This document shows, one piece after another, positions 10,231 to 19,740 of a stretch of DNA of 64,000 nt. Both the position numbers and the translations under genes were made by a program. Under the pieces are notes generated by a model. It had not been told where the DNA came from. It saw nothing but the letters and a program-made list of their open reading frames with translations, and did no database searches. This DNA comes from Hoeflea algicola (GTDB lineage Bacteria; Pseudomonadota; Alphaproteobacteria; Rhizobiales; Rhizobiaceae). Position 1 is the stretch's first letter, and the number at the start of each line of letters is the position of its first letter. Location: positions 558,001 to 622,000 of the forward strand of contig NZ_JAOVZR010000001.1 of NCBI RefSeq assembly GCF_026619415.1. Reading direction: 5' to 3'.

Positions 10231-10626
10231 ATGAACATAGGTATCGTTTCCCGGACCACCGGGTTGCCGGCCAAGACGATCCGCTATTATGAGGACATCA
10301 AGTTGGTCAAGCCAGCGCGTCTTGAGAACGGCTACCGCGATTATGCCGAAGAGGATGTACGCCGACTCAGTTTTGTACAGCGGGCGCGCAGCCTCGGCTT
10401 TTCAGTCGATGAGTGCCGCTCTCTATTGGGGCTTTACGCCGACAAGAACCGGGCAAGCGCCGATGTGAAGGCGCTGGCACTCGAGAAGATCTCGCAGGTG
10501 GACCGCAAGATCGCCGAACTCACGGCCTTGAAATCAACCCTGAAGAAGCTCGCCGATACCTGTCATGGCGATGATCGACCGGACTGTCCGATCATTGACG
10601 GCATGGCCGGGCAGGGAACGCTATGA
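10231..10626 (+). CDS. hmrR: MerR-family Cu(I)-responsive regulator (CueR/HmrR)
   Basis: This 131-residue activator senses cytoplasmic Cu(I) or Ag(I) and untwists promoters with 19-bp spacers. The N-terminal winged helix (NIGIVSRTTGLPAKTIRYYE) is followed by a dimerisation helix. The metal-binding loop has Cys111 and Cys119 in CHGDDRPDC, the spacing found in CueR and HmrR. It sits 51 bp after the ATPase gene under its own CueR-type promoter, preceded by an AGGAG ribosome site. Its last four bases overlap the start of the cytochrome c gene. The Cu sensor assignment is strong; the choice between the names cueR and hmrR is conventional. Confidence 0.93.
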   Translation: MNIGIVSRTTGLPAKTIRYYEDIKLVKPARLENGYRDYAEEDVRRLSFVQRARSLGFSVDECRSLLGLYADKNRASADVKALALEKISQVDRKIAELTALKSTLKKLADTCHGDDRPDCPIIDGMAGQGTL

Positions 10627-11063
10627 ACCCCAAGTATTTCGTCATTGCGGTATTCGTTCTGGGTGGTGCGGCGTTCGCCTATGACAAGTTCTGGCCGAAG
10701 CCGGAAAATCCGCATTCGGTTCAAACCACGGCAGGCGAAGCCGGTGCACCGCTGGTCAATGTCACGGTGCCCGTTCTTTCCGCGGCCGGTGAAGAGGGCA
10801 AGGTGCTGTTTGATGGCAATTGCGGCACTTGCCACGGCAGCAATGCTGCCGGTCAGGATGGCGTCGCACCGCCACTGGTGCATGTGATCTATGAACCCAA
10901 CCACCACAGCGACATGGCCTTTGTGCTTGCCGCCAAGAACGGCGTCCGCGCCCATCACTGGCGTTTTGGCGACATGCCGCCACGCGAAGGCGTGAGCGAT
11001 GCCGACGTCGCAAAGATCGTCGCCTATGTGCGTGAACTGCAACGCGCCAACGGCATCCATTGA
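10623..11063 (+). CDS. Membrane-anchored c-type cytochrome
   Basis: This 146-residue protein has an N-terminal anchor or signal helix (about residues 5-20) and one class I cytochrome c domain. The haem site is CGTCH (Cys67, Cys70, His71); a likely distal Met lies in GDMPP near residue 118. Several extra His residues (EPNHHSDM, AHHWRF) could bind copper. The ATG overlaps the hmrR stop, so it is co-expressed with the copper regulator. Small cytochromes c are recurrent in copper clusters of this order, but their role, perhaps electron transfer to a multicopper oxidase or periplasmic copper buffering, is unproven. No oxidase is encoded directly beside it apart from the subunit I gene downstream. 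Confidence 0.88.
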   Translation: MNPKYFVIAVFVLGGAAFAYDKFWPKPENPHSVQTTAGEAGAPLVNVTVPVLSAAGEEGKVLFDGNCGTCHGSNAAGQDGVAPPLVHVIYEPNHHSDMAFVLAAKNGVRAHHWRFGDMPPREGVSDADVAKIVAYVRELQRANGIH

Positions 11064-13101
<2,038 letters not shown>

Positions 13102-13145
13102 TGTCGCCCGGTCGGGTTCGACCGGGGATCGATTGGAGAAACGCC

Positions 13146-13757
13146 ATGAGCGAAACTGCGGAAAATGGAATCAGTCTCTGGCCGATCATTGTCTTTGCAA
13201 TCTACTGGACCTACCTGATTGTCACCTACGAGCAGCGAAAGGGGGATTGGTTCAAGGCCTTCTTCGACTCGCGCGCGCCGACGCCCGAGGCGGCTGCAGC
13301 ACGGGAACACATCGCCAATTCGACGACTACAGCCCCCAAAGCGCCGGACGACTTCGACGAGAGTGCCTTTCTGACGGAGGCAGCAAAGGCCTATGAGCGC
13401 ATTGTGACCAACTATGGCGCCGGGAACACAACCGAACTGACCGGGCTTGTTTCCACCGATGTTCTTGACGTGTTTTCGTTGCATATCGAAGCCAGCAGGG
13501 CGCGCGGCGAACAACCTTCCCTTGAAATCGTCACGCTTGTCGACATGCGGATTGTCGCAAAAGACATGGATGGCGCGCGGCCCGAATTCAAGGTCCGGTT
13601 CGAAGCGGAGATCCGTGTCGGCGAGCCGGATGCCGGGCTCGATCATCCCCCGCATCATCGGTCGCAGTTGTTGATTGCGGTTGATATCTGGACATTCCAG
13701 AGGAAAAATACCGGCTCTGACCAAACCTGGGTCGTGGTTGAGACCGACGCGGGCTGA
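13146..13757 (+). CDS. Tim44-like membrane protein
   Basis: This 203-residue protein has one transmembrane helix near residues 10-28 (LWPIIVFAIYWTYLIV), a low-complexity linker, and a Tim44-like C-terminal domain (about residues 75-200, starting FLTEAAKAYERIV). Mitochondrial Tim44 tethers the import motor to the membrane. Bacterial homologues are thought to bind membranes or act as chaperones for membrane complexes. GGAG precedes the ATG at 13146, which was preferred over an upstream in-frame start. Position directly after the oxidase subunit I suggests an assembly role for that subunit; this is inference from neighbourhood only. Confidence 0.75.
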   Translation: MSETAENGISLWPIIVFAIYWTYLIVTYEQRKGDWFKAFFDSRAPTPEAAAAREHIANSTTTAPKAPDDFDESAFLTEAAKAYERIVTNYGAGNTTELTGLVSTDVLDVFSLHIEASRARGEQPSLEIVTLVDMRIVAKDMDGARPEFKVRFEAEIRVGEPDAGLDHPPHHRSQLLIAVDIWTFQRKNTGSDQTWVVVETDAG

Positions 13758-13821
13758 ATGGAAGCCGCGTCAGCGGCCCTTCCGCGAATATGGATTTCTT
13801 GGCCTGAGGAATTGCCCGACC

Positions 13822-14688
13822 CTAAAGTGCGGCGCCTGAGTGTTCGTGCCCGTTGTTTGCGATGGCATGTAGCCCGGCCAGCGCTGCGTCGGCAATACTT
13901 CTGTCGGCATTGACGGATTGCACTGCATAGACCGGATAGGAAAACATCGGCATTTCCGGAACAAGGTGAAGATCGCCAGCGGCGACATGGGGCTGCAGCG
14001 AGCTTAACCGGAAATAGCCGGATCCGCCGACCGAGAGGATGTAGTTGAGCGCAAGAGGGCCGAGGTCCATTTGGATATCAGGCGTGATGTCCGGAAAATT
14101 CATTTCATGCTGAAGCGAAAAATCTGGCCCCCAATCCATGTAGATATAGTCGGAGTTGTCCGGAAATCGTCGTTGCGGATCTGTCGTCGCGAATACCAGC
14201 TTTTCTTCCATCAGCAGCTCGATTTTAAGACCCGGCAGATGTTGAGGTGCATACATGATCGCCAAATCGATCTCGCCCGATGCGACCTGTGTGATCATGT
14301 CCTTGGGCACATCGACGCGAACCCGAAGCGCGATGTCGGCAAGCGACTCGCGGATCCACTCAACCCAGTTGAGCAGTAGCGGTTGAGCCAGGCTGACCTC
14401 ACTGCCCACCGTGAGGACTGCGCGGCGGCCCGGAGGCACCGCAACCTGATGCAGCGTGCGCTGCCATAACTGGATAAACATCGGCGCATGGTGGAGAAAC
14501 TGCTGGCCAGCCGGCGTGAGCGTTGCGCCACCCTTGTGGCGAATGAACAGGTCGCGCCCCAGCAACTGTTCGAGCGTGCGGATGCGGGCGCTCACGGTTG
14601 TCTGCGCAACATTCAGACGTTCTGACGCCTTGAGGAAGCTCCCGCTCGAAACGATGGCAATAAAGGTCTTGGCGAGTTCGATGTTCAT
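13822..14688 (-). CDS. LysR-family transcriptional regulator
   Basis: This 288-residue protein has an N-terminal LysR helix-turn-helix (MNIELAKTFIAIVSSGSFLKASERLNVAQT, split across residues 1-30) and a periplasmic-binding-like effector domain (about residues 90-285). LysR proteins bind a small-molecule effector and usually control a neighbouring gene. Here the gene on its upstream side is not divergent: it reads the same way as the sulfur operon and is convergent with the Tim44-like gene. The target is therefore unclear. An inverted repeat 29 bp before its start codon may be an autoregulatory site. The effector cannot be inferred. Confidence 0.9.
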   Translation of the reverse strand: MNIELAKTFIAIVSSGSFLKASERLNVAQTTVSARIRTLEQLLGRDLFIRHKGGATLTPAGQQFLHHAPMFIQLWQRTLHQVAVPPGRRAVLTVGSEVSLAQPLLLNWVEWIRESLADIALRVRVDVPKDMITQVASGEIDLAIMYAPQHLPGLKIELLMEEKLVFATTDPQRRFPDNSDYIYMDWGPDFSLQHEMNFPDITPDIQMDLGPLALNYILSVGGSGYFRLSSLQPHVAAGDLHLVPEMPMFSYPVYAVQSVNADRSIADAALAGLHAIANNGHEHSGAAL

Positions 14689-14716
14689 CGATCATACCGC
14701 AGGAAAAAGGGCTCGG

Positions 14717-14733
14717 ATGTTAATCGATAACAT
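14717..14733. promoter_or_regulatory. Inverted repeat upstream of the LysR gene
   Basis: Arms ATGTTA (14717-14722) and TAACAT (14728-14733) flank ATCGA. It is placed 29 bp upstream of the LysR start codon, where LysR proteins commonly repress their own gene. The assignment rests on position and symmetry only. Confidence 0.4.
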
Positions 14734-14929
14734 GTGTAGCCCGGCTTGCGGCGCCATCAGACCCAGAAAGTTAGGACCCGCTTGAGGCTGAATGCCGCAC
14801 CTGCTGGCCGCGAGCCTTCACCGTGCTGCTATAACAGACCCGCGCGCGCTCCATCATATCGGCGGCGCTGGTAACTGGCCGGGCAAAAGCCCGCCCAGGA
14901 ATTGCTGTGACTCACCGCAGCGTTCGGGG

Positions 14930-15094
14930 TCAGTTCGGCAATGCGGCGCAGAATCCACCGCTCGGGGCAACGCCCGAACCGAAGGCCAGAAGCGGTGGCT
15001 GGGCATAGGGGTTGGGTTGGGCCGCCGACAGGTCAAATCCGATCAGCAGCGCGACCAGGATCATTGCGGCCGTGGCTGTAACTTTCCGGGTCAT
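14930..15094 (-). CDS. Small secreted peptide (54 aa) of the sulfur operon
   Basis: This 54-residue ORF starts with an ATG that overlaps the stop of the YeeE gene by four bases (ATGA). It begins with a Sec-type signal sequence (MTRKVTATAAMILVALLIGF, cleavage likely near ALA-type residues at 24-25). The mature part is only ~30 residues, with a single Cys in GGFCAALPN near the end. No family is recognised. The overlap with yeeE and the clear signal sequence argue that it is translated as part of the operon. A lone exported Cys beside a rhodanese and a sulfur transporter could act in sulfur relay; that is speculation. Confidence 0.55.
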   Translation of the reverse strand: MTRKVTATAAMILVALLIGFDLSAAQPNPYAQPPLLAFGSGVAPSGGFCAALPN

Positions 15095-16233
15095 GCGCGC
15101 GTCTCCAGTCCCAGCCGTGGGCGCAACCCGACGCCGACCCACGACCCTGCGAAACCCGCTGCAAACCAGACCCAGCCATGCAGGCTGCCGGTCGAAATGC
15201 CCGAGAAGAACGCGCCCACATTGCAGCCGAAGGCGAGGCGTGAAGAGTAACCAAGCAGCAAGCCGGCGATCACAGTGGCAATCCAGGCGCGTGCGGGTAA
15301 TTTCTGTAACGGCGCCGCCAATCCACCTTCGCGCCAGGTGGCGACGACGAAGGCCCCTGCGATCAGTCCGATATTGGTCAACGAAGTATAGTCGGTGAGA
15401 ATGCTCTCGCCCAACCGCGCGGCATTGCCCGGTGCTGACCAGAATCCCGAACCGCTCAGATCTGCGCCTGTGGCAACCGCGCCCTTGGCGACCCAAAGGC
15501 CGAGCCCGTAAACCACGCCCCAAGGCTGGCCGGCCACCAGCAGGTTGCCGATGGCAAGCGCGGCGATGATCAGCGCCGCCGCGACATAGCGTCCGGGCAG
15601 CTTGCGGGTTCCAGGTGCAGCGCGCCACAGCAAAAGCCCTGCCACGGCGGCCAGAAGCGCCAGCGTGATGGCGAGCCCCTGACCACCCCTGAGGACGATG
15701 ATCGGGAGGCTGCCAAGATCGGTCCACCACACCAGATTATAAGCGCCGAAGAAGCTTCCGACGGCAAAGAACGGCAAAGCCACAAGGCCCACCGGATTGC
15801 CGCTGCCGGCATTGACCAGCGTGCCTGATCCGCAGCCCAGCACAACCTGCATCGCAGCGCCAAACACGAAGGCGCCGCCGATCATCGCCCAGCCGATCGG
15901 CGCCTCGGCGCCAATCAGTTCGCCGGAATGGTTTTGCAAAAGCGGAATGGCCACGACTGCAACAAGTCCGATGGCCAGCAGTTGCGCGAGGATGCCCGCC
16001 GGGTCACGGCGCAGGATCATCGCCCGCCAAGGGCCTGCAAAGCCGAAACGCAGGCCTTCAAGCGCGATGCCGAAGCCAAGCCCGATCATCAGCATCAGTC
16101 CGAACCGCGCCCCGGCCAAAGCGGCCACGGAGATGATAAAAATCAGCGCGCCGATCAACAGCGTGCTGCGCCGAAGCGCCTGGCCCCGAAACCGGGGGCC
16201 AGGCGTGATCGTTTGCTCAACGGTCGTTGACAT
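15091..16233 (-). CDS. YeeE/YedE-family sulfur compound transporter
   Basis: This 380-residue inner-membrane protein has about nine or ten hydrophobic helices. It contains both halves of the YeeE/YedE fold, each with the characteristic Cys-Gly loop: VLGCGSGTLVNAGSGNPVG in the middle and FGCNVGAFFSGISTGSLHG near the end. Experimentally studied YeeE proteins import thiosulfate by passing it between conserved cysteines. The start codon overlaps the rhodanese stop (TGATG) and its end overlaps the 54-residue ORF. Coupling to a periplasmic rhodanese supports thiosulfate or a persulfide as substrate, but the substrate is inferred. Confidence 0.88.
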   Translation of the reverse strand: MSTTVEQTITPGPRFRGQALRRSTLLIGALIFIISVAALAGARFGLMLMIGLGFGIALEGLRFGFAGPWRAMILRRDPAGILAQLLAIGLVAVVAIPLLQNHSGELIGAEAPIGWAMIGGAFVFGAAMQVVLGCGSGTLVNAGSGNPVGLVALPFFAVGSFFGAYNLVWWTDLGSLPIIVLRGGQGLAITLALLAAVAGLLLWRAAPGTRKLPGRYVAAALIIAALAIGNLLVAGQPWGVVYGLGLWVAKGAVATGADLSGSGFWSAPGNAARLGESILTDYTSLTNIGLIAGAFVVATWREGGLAAPLQKLPARAWIATVIAGLLLGYSSRLAFGCNVGAFFSGISTGSLHGWVWFAAGFAGSWVGVGLRPRLGLETRA

Positions 16234-17159
16234 CAGTTCCCCATGACTTTGCGAAGAAGGGTCTGAAACAGGCCGGGAACATTGGCCATTTCATGGTCGG
16301 TCTTGGAATAGCCGACCATCGATTCCGGGTAGAGCTTTACATTCGGCAGCCCGGCAAGTTCGGACATGGCAAACCAGTCAGTGGCGGCCCAGTGTCCGGT
16401 GTTGCAGAAGGAGACAATTTCTTCGTCCGGCTTCAGGCTAAGCGTCGCAGCGATCGAGGCCGCATCCTTTGCATCGACAATTTTGGTGCCACCCTTGAAC
16501 CAGGTTGAATGCACCACGTTGGCCGCGCCAGGTAGCGTTCCGGGACGGGCGGCGGCATCATGGGCCTTCTCGCCATGGAAGAATGACGCCGGACGCGCAT
16601 CGATCAACGAGCCCTTGGTCTGACCTTCAACGACCGAGGCGACCTCGTCGGTATCGGCAAGCCATTGCCGTGAGAATGTGATGTCGATGGTCGACGGGGT
16701 AGGGATCACTGTGGTGGTGTCGAGCGGCAACTTTGCCTTGCCCCATTCGGTCATGCCGCCATTGAGGATGGCAAGCTGGGTCAGGCCCGAGGATTTCAAC
16801 GTCCAGTAGACCCGGGCGGCAGCGCCGAAGTCGGAATCGGTGTTGCCCTCATGCACGACAACGATGGGCCGGTCATAGCTGACACCAAGGCTTTGCAGCC
16901 GGGCTTCCAGCTTGGCTTCCGGCACCAATTGTCCCGGATTGTCCTTCGGCCCGCGGAAATCACCATAAGGCGCCGATACCGCGCCCGGGATATGACCCTT
17001 TGCATATGCCTCGCCACGGATGTCGAGGATCAGCGGCGCATTGGTCGTCAGTTCGGTGTTGAGGGTTGCAGGATCGATCAGTGGGCCGAACTTTTGTGCG
17101 GCGGAAACAGCAGAGCTGAAGCTGACTGCGACCAGTGCAGCGATTGCGAAAATCTTCAT
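16233..17159 (-). CDS. Periplasmic sulfurtransferase with two rhodanese domains
   Basis: This 308-residue protein has a signal peptide (MKIFAIAALVAVSFSSAVSA, cleavage near residue 20), so it acts in the periplasm. It contains two rhodanese modules (about residues 25-145 and 160-295). The second carries catalytic Cys252 in the loop SFCNTGHWA; the first lacks a Cys at the equivalent place (VVHEGNTDS), as in TST-type enzymes. The start at 17159 was chosen because it begins the signal peptide. It is the first gene of the rhodanese-yeeE-small peptide operon. It probably moves sulfane sulfur between thiosulfate or polysulfide and an acceptor outside the cytoplasm. Confidence 0.88.
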   Translation of the reverse strand: MKIFAIAALVAVSFSSAVSAAQKFGPLIDPATLNTELTTNAPLILDIRGEAYAKGHIPGAVSAPYGDFRGPKDNPGQLVPEAKLEARLQSLGVSYDRPIVVVHEGNTDSDFGAAARVYWTLKSSGLTQLAILNGGMTEWGKAKLPLDTTTVIPTPSTIDITFSRQWLADTDEVASVVEGQTKGSLIDARPASFFHGEKAHDAAARPGTLPGAANVVHSTWFKGGTKIVDAKDAASIAATLSLKPDEEIVSFCNTGHWAATDWFAMSELAGLPNVKLYPESMVGYSKTDHEMANVPGLFQTLLRKVMGN

Positions 17160-17585
17160 GAGGGCACCTTTGGATAAGTATTTAACATCTATGTCAGGCG
17201 GCAATTGGCGGGTGTCAAGCAAGGGGAAGCTGCCAGGCGGATGCCGTTAAGGATATGGAATCCACCCCGTCCCCGATCGGCAAAACAGAATTGGGGTCAA
17301 TATCGGTTGAGCAGGAGAGAATTGGCGCGAAAGAAGCATCTGGGAGAACTTTGTGTTTATTTCACGCGCGCATCCGTGATGATGGGTCAGGGCCGCAAGC
17401 ATTGGTGGCATCCCCGTTCACAAATAGAAGATGCTCGCGAAATCGTTTGAACATCGGTGCGGTTCATCAACGCGCATTGTGCAAACCCATAGTGGCCATC
17501 ACAAATTGAAGGCCTGTCCATAAAAGCTGAGCGAATTCATTACCCCCCGAAACGCCAAGACCCCTGCTCAAGCGAAGGGACAACG
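17160..17585. other. Intergenic region between the rhodanese and DUF2164 genes
   Basis: These 426 bases contain short open frames with no recognisable motif or convincing ribosome site. A minus-strand TTGACA (17218-17213) is a possible -35 for the rhodanese operon, although the matching -10 is poor. Nothing else stands out. Confidence 0.4.
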
Positions 17586-17840
17586 ATGAAACCGATCAAA
17601 TTCAGACGCGAAAAAACCAAGGCCGTGGTGGGAGAAATTCAGGACTATTTCTGCGAGGAACCGGATCAGGATATTGGGTCGATCCCGGCCGAGATGCTGA
17701 TGAGGTTCTTCACCGAAAGGATGGGCGCGTATTTTTACAATCGAAGCCTGTATGACATACAGGAGCTGCTCCGCGCGCGGATGGATAGCGTCCGCGACGA
17801 CGTGTTCACGCTGGACCAGCCGACCAAGCATTTGCGCTAA
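17586..17840 (+). CDS. DUF2164 family protein
   Basis: This 84-residue cytoplasmic protein matches the DUF2164 family in length and pattern: a helical start, then IQDYFCEEPDQDIGSIPAEM, FFTERMGAYFYNRSLYDIQ and a C-terminal RARMDSVRDDVFTLD. The function of the family is unknown. A GAAGGGACA-type ribosome site precedes the ATG. The gene is alone in its orientation and ends one base before a long hairpin. It borders the decayed segment that contains transposase debris. Confidence 0.8.
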   Translation: MKPIKFRREKTKAVVGEIQDYFCEEPDQDIGSIPAEMLMRFFTERMGAYFYNRSLYDIQELLRARMDSVRDDVFTLDQPTKHLR

Positions 17841-17882
17841 TGCAGGTCGCGCTCAAGTCAATTCATTTGAGTGCGACCTGCA
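17841..17882 (+). terminator. Long hairpin after the DUF2164 gene
   Basis: Arms TGCAGGTCGCGCTCAA (17841-17856) and TTGAGTGCGACCTGCA (17867-17882) pair over 16 positions, with one G-U wobble in RNA, around a 10-base loop. It starts immediately after the stop codon. No U-tract follows, so it may be a factor-dependent terminator, an RNA stabiliser or a protein site. Confidence 0.6.
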
Positions 17883-17940
17883 TTGATAGGGCCTATTTCC
17901 ACTGGTCACTGTCCAGAATACTCATATTCTGAGGGGAATA

Positions 17941-18309
17941 TTAGTTTCGGAAACTGAGTCCCCGGCGGGCGCATTCAGTCACAATTGACTGGAAGCAGGC
18001 ACTATGTTCGGCCTTTGTCAGGTCGTAACGGCTCTTGAAGTCTGCCATATTCCCGCCAACTTGATAGCTACATTTTTCACGTTTAGTAGCGCCCGCGTAG
18101 TGCGAAAATCCACCCTTGGTTCAATTCAGCGATACATCCTCGCCGTTCTGACCGTCATGCCATCCCACCTTGTTGCACCATGCACCACCTTGAATGCTTT
18201 GCAGGATTTCAGTCGTCCAGCAGGGGCAAACACCGCCCGCGGCCTGCCCCGTCGCAGGCAACAGCGTGGACGCCATGAACACTGTCGCCAATACCAAATT
18301 GAGTTTCAT
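17941..18309 (-). pseudogene. Small secreted Cys-containing protein interrupted by an in-frame TGA
   Basis: From the ATG at 18309 the frame encodes a signal peptide (MKLNLVLATVFMASTLLPAT, then GQA) and a mature part beginning VCPCWT. Codon 63 is TGA (18123-18121). The same frame stays open for 59 more sense codons to a TAA at 17941, and that extension keeps protein character with more Cys (KREKCSYQVGG, HSACFQSIVTECARRG). The simplest reading is a nonsense mutation in a secreted protein of ~121 residues. The product may still be made as a 62-residue truncated form. The neighbouring transposase is also decayed. I do not recognise a characterised family. Confidence 0.55.
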
Positions 18310-18411
18310 TGTCTGGTTGTTCCTTTTTGGTCGCATCGAGGCTGCAGAACAATAAGCCGACATCCCCCAGATAGTGTTCTTCGTAGCATGACAGTGGCAT
18401 GGACCGCTTCC

Positions 18412-19273
18412 TTTTTGCTAATTTCCTTTCTGTTTGGCGTGGCTTGCTCCAGCTCTTGGCCTGATAGGTGAAGTTGGCATAATGGCGATCCACGGAGGTT
18501 GATGGGCGGCCAGGGCGATGTTTGAGAAGATGTGCAATGCGCCGCTCCAGAACCTTGTTGGCTCTCAGGCGGATTGCCTAGCCAAACTGATTGGCTTCCA
18601 GATAGTCGAACAACTCAGGGATGGCGAATGCCGCATCGCCTCGTGGGCATTGCGCCACAGGCCAGACCAACGGTAGCGCTTTACGACTGGATCAAGCACC
18701 GCTTGCCAATTGTGCGCACTGTGAACGTTGCCAGGACGCAAGGCACAATGCTCAAGGTCACCATGCTGATTGAAGACGAACAGCGGATGATAACCACGAC
18801 AACCAAAATGGCCGTTATAAGCCGATGCTTCCTGCTCTCCGGGCACAGGGCTTTCGGAGCTATCAATATCAAGGATCAGGTTTGGCGATTTACGCAATCG
18901 TTGAATCCTGCCCAACCACTTGCCGTTGAGATTTGAAAGCGCAGTCAGGTTCTTACCGCTGGGGAGTGTGCCTGTCTCGAAACGCCCCATCTGACTTTCG
19001 GAAGCTGCTGGCCGGTCAAAGTCTTCCCTTCCCGTGATTGCCCGCATCACAGGATCACGGGCGTGCGGCATCATTGACATCTTCATATCCGGCGATACCC
19101 CCAAACACAGTTTGTCGGAACATCGCGAGCAGTTGGTGACGGGAGTTCTTGCCGGTGCGGTTATCGCGCAATTGCCATGACGCCATCGGGGATAGGCGGG
19201 TTAACTGCGCATTTACCTTTGTGGTTGAACTGTGTGTGCCGGATCGGGACAGATTCGCAAGGTTTTCCGGCAA
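18412..19273 (-). pseudogene. Degenerate IS1380-family transposase remnant
   Basis: Pieces of an IS1380-family (IS4 superfamily) transposase are spread over three frames. The N-terminal part reads RTGKNSRHQLLAMFRQ and GYEDVND (frame ending 19055). After a frameshift near 19065 come DPVMRAITGRE, SQMGRFETGTL, ILDIDSSESPVPGEQEASA and YHPLFVFNQHGDLEHCALRP with GNVHSA (frame 18565-19104). After another shift near 18650 come ELFDYLEANQFG, an in-frame TAG, then AIRLRANKVLERRIAHLL and HYANFTYQAKSWSKPR, ending near 18412. The C-terminal catalytic third is missing. Terminal inverted repeats were not found. The element is dead. Confidence 0.8.
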
Positions 19274-19450
19274 GTCCTTGATTTGCCGTCAAGCCATGTG
19301 CAGACCGGGTAGCTGCTATGAAGTCTTGGCCTTGGAATCGCCTTTTTTGCAGTTGCGAAAAGATGACTGAAACGTTAAACACCCGGCTCTGCGCTGAGCG
19401 AATCTTAACGGATGTCGCGGCCCGAAATGAAGACCTCAACCGGAGTCACC

Positions 19451-19552
19451 ATGGAAGAGATCGCACACAAATCCTGCTGGGGCATCACCGCCCGTGCAGT
19501 GATCGGATTTTCAGGAATTCTCGCACTGGCCTACCTTTTCGGCGGCATCTGA
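19451..19552 (+). CDS. Small single-helix membrane protein (33 aa)
   Basis: A 33-residue ORF begins MEEIAHKSCWGITARAV and ends in a hydrophobic helix (about residues 15-31: IGFSGILALAYLFGG). CGGAG stands 6 bases before the ATG, and a good Rho-independent terminator lies 21 bases after the stop. This gives a compact gene structure in otherwise decayed DNA. It is too short for common gene callers. No family is known to me; a role in the membrane as a small regulator is possible. Confidence that it is translated is moderate. Confidence 0.5.
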   Translation: MEEIAHKSCWGITARAVIGFSGILALAYLFGGI

Positions 19553-19573
19553 GCGACAGATTGCACAGACAAG

Positions 19574-19610
19574 GCAGCGCATGACCCCAAGGGCGTCGGC
19601 GCTGCTTTTT
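19574..19610 (+). terminator. Rho-independent terminator after the 33-aa ORF
   Basis: Arms GCAGCGC (19574-19580) and GCGCTGC (19599-19605) are followed directly by five T. It closes the small ORF transcript and precedes sdaA. Confidence 0.7.
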
Positions 19611-19740
19611 CTTTGCCTTCAGGAAATATTTGACCGGTTGGACAAAGTGTCGCCAGAACGGCATTTGCTGTCGGCGTGATTGACGCGCGAGCGCGCGGTG
19701 CTCATGTAGAGTGAATGTTCAGCGGGGAGGCTACCAGCCG

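Noticed and set aside
14792..15250. Plus-strand frames opposite the sulfur operon 3' end
   Set aside because: Low-complexity Arg/Pro/Ala translation without motifs. The opposite strand has the YeeE C-terminus and the signal-bearing 54-residue ORF.
18121..18123. TGA as a selenocysteine codon
   Set aside because: No Cys is expected at this position from the visible pattern, no SECIS-like structure could be argued, and the neighbourhood is full of decayed genes. A nonsense mutation is simpler.
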